Source: an uncultured bacterium (GTDB lineage: Bacteria > Nitrospirota > Thermodesulfovibrionia > Thermodesulfovibrionales > Thermodesulfovibrionaceae). Taken from it: a stretch of 39,572 bases of DNA. A model generated the notes under the pieces. The model saw only the letters and a list, made by a program, of their open reading frames with translations. It was not told where the DNA came from and did not search any database. The position numbers and the translations under genes were made by a program. Shown in pieces: positions 35,965-39,572 of this stretch; position 1 is the first letter of the stretch, and every line of letters begins with the position of its first letter. Location of the stretch: NCBI GenBank assembly GCA_937924475.1, contig CALDSV010000069.1:1-39572 (forward strand), given 5' to 3'.

Positions 35965-37685
35965 TGGCTGATGAGATGGATGAGATAATAAATGAATTTA
36001 TTGTTGAAGCAGAAGAAATACTTGAGGGACTTGATCCATTATTTGTAGAGCTTGAGCAAAGAGGACAAGATTCAGAAATTATAAATGAAATATTTAGAGG
36101 AATGCACACCCTTAAAGGTGCTGCTGGTTTCTTAGGTTTTCAAAACATAGTAGATGTAGCCCATAGAGCTGAGACAATTTTAAAAAGATTAAGAGAAGGA
36201 GAGATGGAAATCTCTCCAGAGATTACTGATGCAATTCTTAAAGCTACCGATGTTCTAAGAAACCTTGTTGATCATCTCAAAAGAAAGGATGAAGCTAAGG
36301 AAGACATAAATCCAGTTCTAAGTCTCTTAGACAGTGTTCTTTCAAAAGAGTATTCACCTAAGCGAGAAGAACCTAAGGAGGAGATAGAATCCTCTGAACA
36401 GCCTGTAGAAGAAAAGCAAATTGAGGAAAAGGAAAAAACAGTAAAAACAGAAGAGACCTTTTCGCAGACACAAAAAGAAAGAGAAAAGGAAAAAGAAGTA
36501 GCTACTCTGAGAGTTGATGTAGCAAGAATAGATAAAGTTATGGATTTAGCTGGAGAAATTGTTTTGGCTCGTAATAGACTTTTAAATCTTGCAAATAAGC
36601 TTGAATCAAAATACAGTGGTGATGAAAATGTAGAAAGTCTTATTGAGACAACCTCTTTTCTTGACAGGGTTACTTCTGATTTACAACTTGCTGTAATGAA
36701 AATGAGAATGCAACCTCTTCAGAAGGTTTTTGTCAAGTTTCCAAGGATGGTAAGAGATCTTGCAAGACAACTCGGTAAAGAAATAGAACTTGAAATAAAA
36801 GGAGAGGATACAGAAGTTGATAAGTCAGTTATTGAAAACATTGGTGATCCTCTGGTGCATATAATAAGAAATTCCATAGATCATGGTATAGAATTTCCGC
36901 AGGAAAGAGTTTCAAAGGGCAAACCAGAGAAAGGGAAAATTCTAATAGATGCTTATCAAAAAGGAACTCAAATAGTTATTGATATTGTTGATGATGGCAG
37001 AGGAATAGATGTGGAGGCTGTTAAAGCAAAAGCAATCACAAAGGGACTTATAACCCTTGAGGAAGCAGAAAAGATGTCTGATGATGCTTTAATAAATTTA
37101 ATCTTCTTGCCCGGTTTTTCTACAAAGGATGTGTCAACAGAAGTAAGCGGAAGAGGCGTAGGAATGGATGTTGTTAAATCAAACGTGGCAAAACTTAATG
37201 GTTATGTCGAGATATTTACAGAGAAAGACAAAGGAACTACTTTTAGGATAAGCCTTCCTCTTACTCTTGCAATAATTCAAGCCATGATGATACAAGTAGC
37301 TGAGGAAGTATATGCTATTCCTCAATCTATGATAGAGGAAACACTAAGAGTTCATGTATCTCAATTAAAAGAAGTATCTGGACAAAGAGTTTTAACAGTA
37401 AGAGACAAGGTTTTGCCTGTTTTTATTCTTAATGATCTTCTCGGAGTTTATGGTTCAATAGAGACTGATAAAAAATACATCCTTGTAGCAAGTGTTGGAG
37501 AGAGAAGATTCTGTATAGCTGTAGATGCAGTTTTAGGACAGGAGGAGATTGTTATAAAAACAATTAATGGCATTGATTCTGAAGCCTGTGGAATAATGGG
37601 AGCTACTATAACGGGTGATGGTAAGGTTGTTTTAATACTCGATCTTGCTTTGATTTCAAGAAAAGTTTTCGCAGGAAAAGGATAA
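35964..37685 (+). CDS. cheA: Chemotaxis histidine kinase CheA (no evident P2 domain)
   Basis: A 573-residue kinase. The P1 phosphotransfer domain has the substrate His48 in FRGMHTLKGAAGFLGF. Instead of a folded CheY-binding P2 domain, residues about 128-182 form a Glu/Lys-rich linker (EEPKEEIESSEQPVEEKQIE and following). P3 dimerisation helices follow from VDVARIDKVMDLAGEIV. The P4 ATPase has IIRNSIDHGIEFPQERVSKG, DIVDDGRGID and GRGVGMDVVKSNVAKL. P5, which binds CheW, runs from about 435 to the end (PLTLAIIQAMMIQVAEEVYA). All catalytic boxes are present. It overlaps cheY by one base and is followed after 22 bases by the CheW-CheZ gene, with GGAAAGGAG upstream of that ATG. Confidence 0.95.
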   Translation: MADEMDEIINEFIVEAEEILEGLDPLFVELEQRGQDSEIINEIFRGMHTLKGAAGFLGFQNIVDVAHRAETILKRLREGEMEISPEITDAILKATDVLRNLVDHLKRKDEAKEDINPVLSLLDSVLSKEYSPKREEPKEEIESSEQPVEEKQIEEKEKTVKTEETFSQTQKEREKEKEVATLRVDVARIDKVMDLAGEIVLARNRLLNLANKLESKYSGDENVESLIETTSFLDRVTSDLQLAVMKMRMQPLQKVFVKFPRMVRDLARQLGKEIELEIKGEDTEVDKSVIENIGDPLVHIIRNSIDHGIEFPQERVSKGKPEKGKILIDAYQKGTQIVIDIVDDGRGIDVEAVKAKAITKGLITLEEAEKMSDDALINLIFLPGFSTKDVSTEVSGRGVGMDVVKSNVAKLNGYVEIFTEKDKGTTFRISLPLTLAIIQAMMIQVAEEVYAIPQSMIEETLRVHVSQLKEVSGQRVLTVRDKVLPVFILNDLLGVYGSIETDKKYILVASVGERRFCIAVDAVLGQEEIVIKTINGIDSEACGIMGATITGDGKVVLILDLALISRKVFAGKG

Positions 37686-37707
37686 AAAAAAGGAAAGGAG
37701 ATAAAAA

Positions 37708-38892
37708 ATGAGGCAGTGCATAGGATTTCTTTTAAATGAAAATGAGTATATTATTCCAATTCTAAAAGTGCAAGAAATAATAAAAATTCCACAGATTACA
37801 AAAATGCCAGGAGTGCCTTATTATGTAGAAGGAGTTACAAATTTAAGAGGTAGAGTTATTCCCATTATAAACTTAAAGAGAATATTAAATCTTGCTGAAG
37901 AGCAGGAGGGAAATAAAGTAGTTGTAATATCAACAGGCAGAATAACTTTCGGGGCTTTAGTAGATAACATAACAGGTGTTGTTAACATTGATGAAAAAAG
38001 CATTGAACCTGCAGAAGAATTTCTACAACATGGAGATAATCACATTGAGGGAGTAGCGAGGATAGATGATAGATTACTAATATTGTTAGACGTAAAAAAA
38101 TTAATTCCTTCAGAAGATCAATCACTTTTTGAAGACGAGGTATTAGAAGTCATAGAAGAGGGAGATAAAGTAGAAGTACTAAAAAAGGTTGCCACAGTAG
38201 GTGGTGAAATTACTGTAAAAGAAATAATAGATCCTGTTAGATTTTATGAAGAAAAGGGACTTTCAAAGGATGATCCAAAATATTTACTTTTAGAAGAGAT
38301 TACAAACTTTATGAATTCTATCTCATTAGGCGATTATGAAAGAGCAGATCAAATAATGACTAATATCATTCAGAAAAGTCAGAGTGATTTGTTCAAAGAA
38401 GTAGGTAAAGTAGCAAGAAAGCTTCATGATTCACTTAAAAGCTTTAGAGAAGCTCTTGATCCCCGTATAAAAGAATTAGCAACAGAACAGATGCCAAGAG
38501 CAGTTGATCAACTTCAAATGGTAATAAATAAAACAGAAGAAGCAGCAAATAAAACCATGGAAATAGTTGAAAAAAATATTCTTAAGATGGATGATTTAGC
38601 TAACCATATAAGAGAATTGCAAGGACCTGAGGAATCAGTAAAATTTCTAAAAGAATTTAAAAATACCTTAGAGGATGACTTAACAGAGATTCTTACAACT
38701 CAGTCTTTTCAAGATCTTACAGGACAGGTTCTTAAAAAAGTAATAAGCCTTGTGGGAGACCTTGAGGTTGAGCTTTTGAAACTTATAACTACCTTTGGTT
38801 TAAAGTTTGAAGAAAAGAAAACTGTACCTAAAGAAGTAGAGAAAGTATCTCAAGAAGATGTAGATGAATTATTAAAAGAATTTGGCTTCTAA
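37708..38892 (+). CDS. CheW-CheZ fusion protein
   Basis: A 394-residue single reading frame. Residues 1 to about 140 are a CheW domain (RQCIGFLLNENEYIIPILKV, then VPYYVEGVTNLRGRVIPIIN), the adaptor that joins CheA to receptors. After a linker (about 140-190), the rest is CheZ, the CheY-P phosphatase: a long helical region, DLFKEVGKVARKLHDSLKSF, then QMPRAVDQLQMVINKTEEAA, then the catalytic helix TTQSFQDLTGQVLKKVISLV. In that helix Asp336 and Gln340 match Asp143 and Gln147 of Escherichia coli CheZ. The end, SQEDVDELLKEFGF, matches the CheY-binding tail of CheZ. Phosphatase activity would thus be fixed at the receptor-CheA array. No frameshift or stop lies between the parts, and no separate cheW or cheZ is seen in the window. 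Confidence 0.92.
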   Translation: MRQCIGFLLNENEYIIPILKVQEIIKIPQITKMPGVPYYVEGVTNLRGRVIPIINLKRILNLAEEQEGNKVVVISTGRITFGALVDNITGVVNIDEKSIEPAEEFLQHGDNHIEGVARIDDRLLILLDVKKLIPSEDQSLFEDEVLEVIEEGDKVEVLKKVATVGGEITVKEIIDPVRFYEEKGLSKDDPKYLLLEEITNFMNSISLGDYERADQIMTNIIQKSQSDLFKEVGKVARKLHDSLKSFREALDPRIKELATEQMPRAVDQLQMVINKTEEAANKTMEIVEKNILKMDDLANHIRELQGPEESVKFLKEFKNTLEDDLTEILTTQSFQDLTGQVLKKVISLVGDLEVELLKLITTFGLKFEEKKTVPKEVEKVSQEDVDELLKEFGF

Positions 38893-38904
38893 GGAGATGG
38901 TAAA

Positions 38905-39572
38905 ATGATAAAAGTTTTGGTTGTTGATGACTCAGCATTCATGAGGAGAGCTTTAACATCTATGCTTCAAGAAGATCCTGAGATAAAGGTAATAGGAGCT
39001 GCAAGAGACGGGATGGAAGCTATTCAGATGATTCAAGAATTAAAGCCTGATGTAGTAACAATGGATGTAGAGATGCCCAGAATGGATGGCATAACAGCAC
39101 TGAAGGAAATAATGAATAAATGTCCAGTGCCTGTAATTATGGTAAGTTCCCTTACAACGGAGGGAGCAAAAGTTACTCTGGAAGCTCTTGAATTAGGAGC
39201 AATAGATTTTATCCCAAAGAATCTTGCAGAACTTTCAGTGAATATTGTAAAGATTAAGGGAATGCTAATTGAGAAAATAAAAACAATTGGGAAAAGAGGT
39301 ATTATAAAGAGAAAACCATCGGTTAGAACAACAGAGATAAAAAGTGAGCCTTCAAAAATTGAACTTCCTAAAACGAGAATCTCTACAGAGAGAAAAGTAG
39401 GCATTGTATCCATTGGAACATCTACTGGAGGACCAAAGGCACTTCAGGAAATAATACCAAAATTACCAAAGGATTTTCCTGTGCCTATTGTTATTGCTCA
39501 ACACATGCCACCTAATTTTACAAAACCTTTTGCTGAAAGACTGGATCAACTAAGTCAGCTGTCTGTAAAAGA
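38905..39572 (+). CDS. cheB: CheB, protein-glutamate methylesterase (partial, cut by window end)
   Basis: The first 222 codons of CheB, which removes methyl groups from chemoreceptors and is activated by phosphorylation from CheA. The receiver domain begins [20 protein letters not shown], with phospho-accepting Asp54 in VVTMDVEMPRMDG, followed by PVIMVSSLTTEGAKVTLEAL and the lysine in DFIPKN. A linker follows (about 125-165). The esterase domain starts VGIVSIGTSTGGPKALQEII, with the catalytic serine in the GTSTGGP turn, and IAQHMPPNFTKPFAERL with the active-site histidine. AGGAG lies before the ATG, 12 bases after the CheW-CheZ gene. The C-terminal part with the last catalytic aspartate is outside the window. 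Confidence 0.95.
   Translation, partial: MIKVLVVDDSAFMRRALTSMLQEDPEIKVIGAARDGMEAIQMIQELKPDVVTMDVEMPRMDGITALKEIMNKCPVPVIMVSSLTTEGAKVTLEALELGAIDFIPKNLAELSVNIVKIKGMLIEKIKTIGKRGIIKRKPSVRTTEIKSEPSKIELPKTRISTERKVGIVSIGTSTGGPKALQEIIPKLPKDFPVPIVIAQHMPPNFTKPFAERLDQLSQLSVK

Noticed and set aside
39033-39413. Minus-strand 126-residue frame at the right end
   Set aside because: It is antisense to cheB, which is open to the window edge and clearly conserved.

Overview
The window is about 39.6 kb of AT-rich DNA with a very dense gene layout, many 1-4 base ATGA-type overlaps, and no insertion sequence, CRISPR array, tRNA or rRNA that I can see. It carries a complete DsrMKJOP complex with DsrC and a DsrN-type amidase (dissimilatory sulfur metabolism), a Kdo-activation gene (Gram-negative outer membrane), and flagellar plus chemotaxis genes. 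This combination fits an AT-rich Gram-negative sulfate or sulfite reducer. A Thermodesulfovibrio-like member of the Nitrospirota is my best guess. That is inference from gene content and protein style; dsrAB is not in the window.

Region 1 (1-8983) is the dsr region. A partial glyQ runs leftward. Diverging from it by 38 bases is dsrN (CbiA-like), then a Cys-rich/HEAT-like protein of unknown function, then dsrC with its own promoter and a strong terminator. An RsbRD_N-type protein and the dsrM-K-J-O-P operon follow, ending at a bidirectional terminator. DsrC would carry sulfur as a trisulfide from sulfite reductase to DsrMKJOP, which links it to the quinone pool and to periplasmic cytochrome c.

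Region 2 (8984-11382) is a minus-strand kdsB-pyrG pair: CTP supply plus CMP-Kdo synthesis for lipopolysaccharide.

Region 3 (11415-20401) holds housekeeping and replication genes: lnt, prfB (intact only through a programmed +1 frameshift), a 329-base AT-rich gap that is the best oriC candidate here, dnaA, dnaN, gyrB (no recF between the last two) and serS.

Region 4 (20398-32349) is mostly flagellar. A FliK-like protein and a small FlhB-C-like protein (FlhX) precede a stray trpC. Then comes a sigma-54-type promoter with an upstream FleQ-like box, and the long operon fliL-M-N-(O-P)-Q-R-flhB-A-F-G-fliA. It encodes the switch, the export gate, the flagellar placement/number GTPase-ATPase pair and sigma-28.

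Region 5 (32419-39572) is chemotaxis: a HEAT-repeat protein, cheR, two single-domain response regulators, cheA without an obvious P2 domain, a CheW-CheZ fusion, and cheB running off the right edge.

Most interesting items: the CheW-CheZ fusion, the FliO-FliP fusion, the FlhB cleavage site reading NPLH next to a separate FlhX, the unknown Cys/HEAT protein between dsrN and dsrC, the terminator separating dsrC from dsrMKJOP, the FleQ-like box with its sigma-54 promoter, and the unusual prfB shift site.
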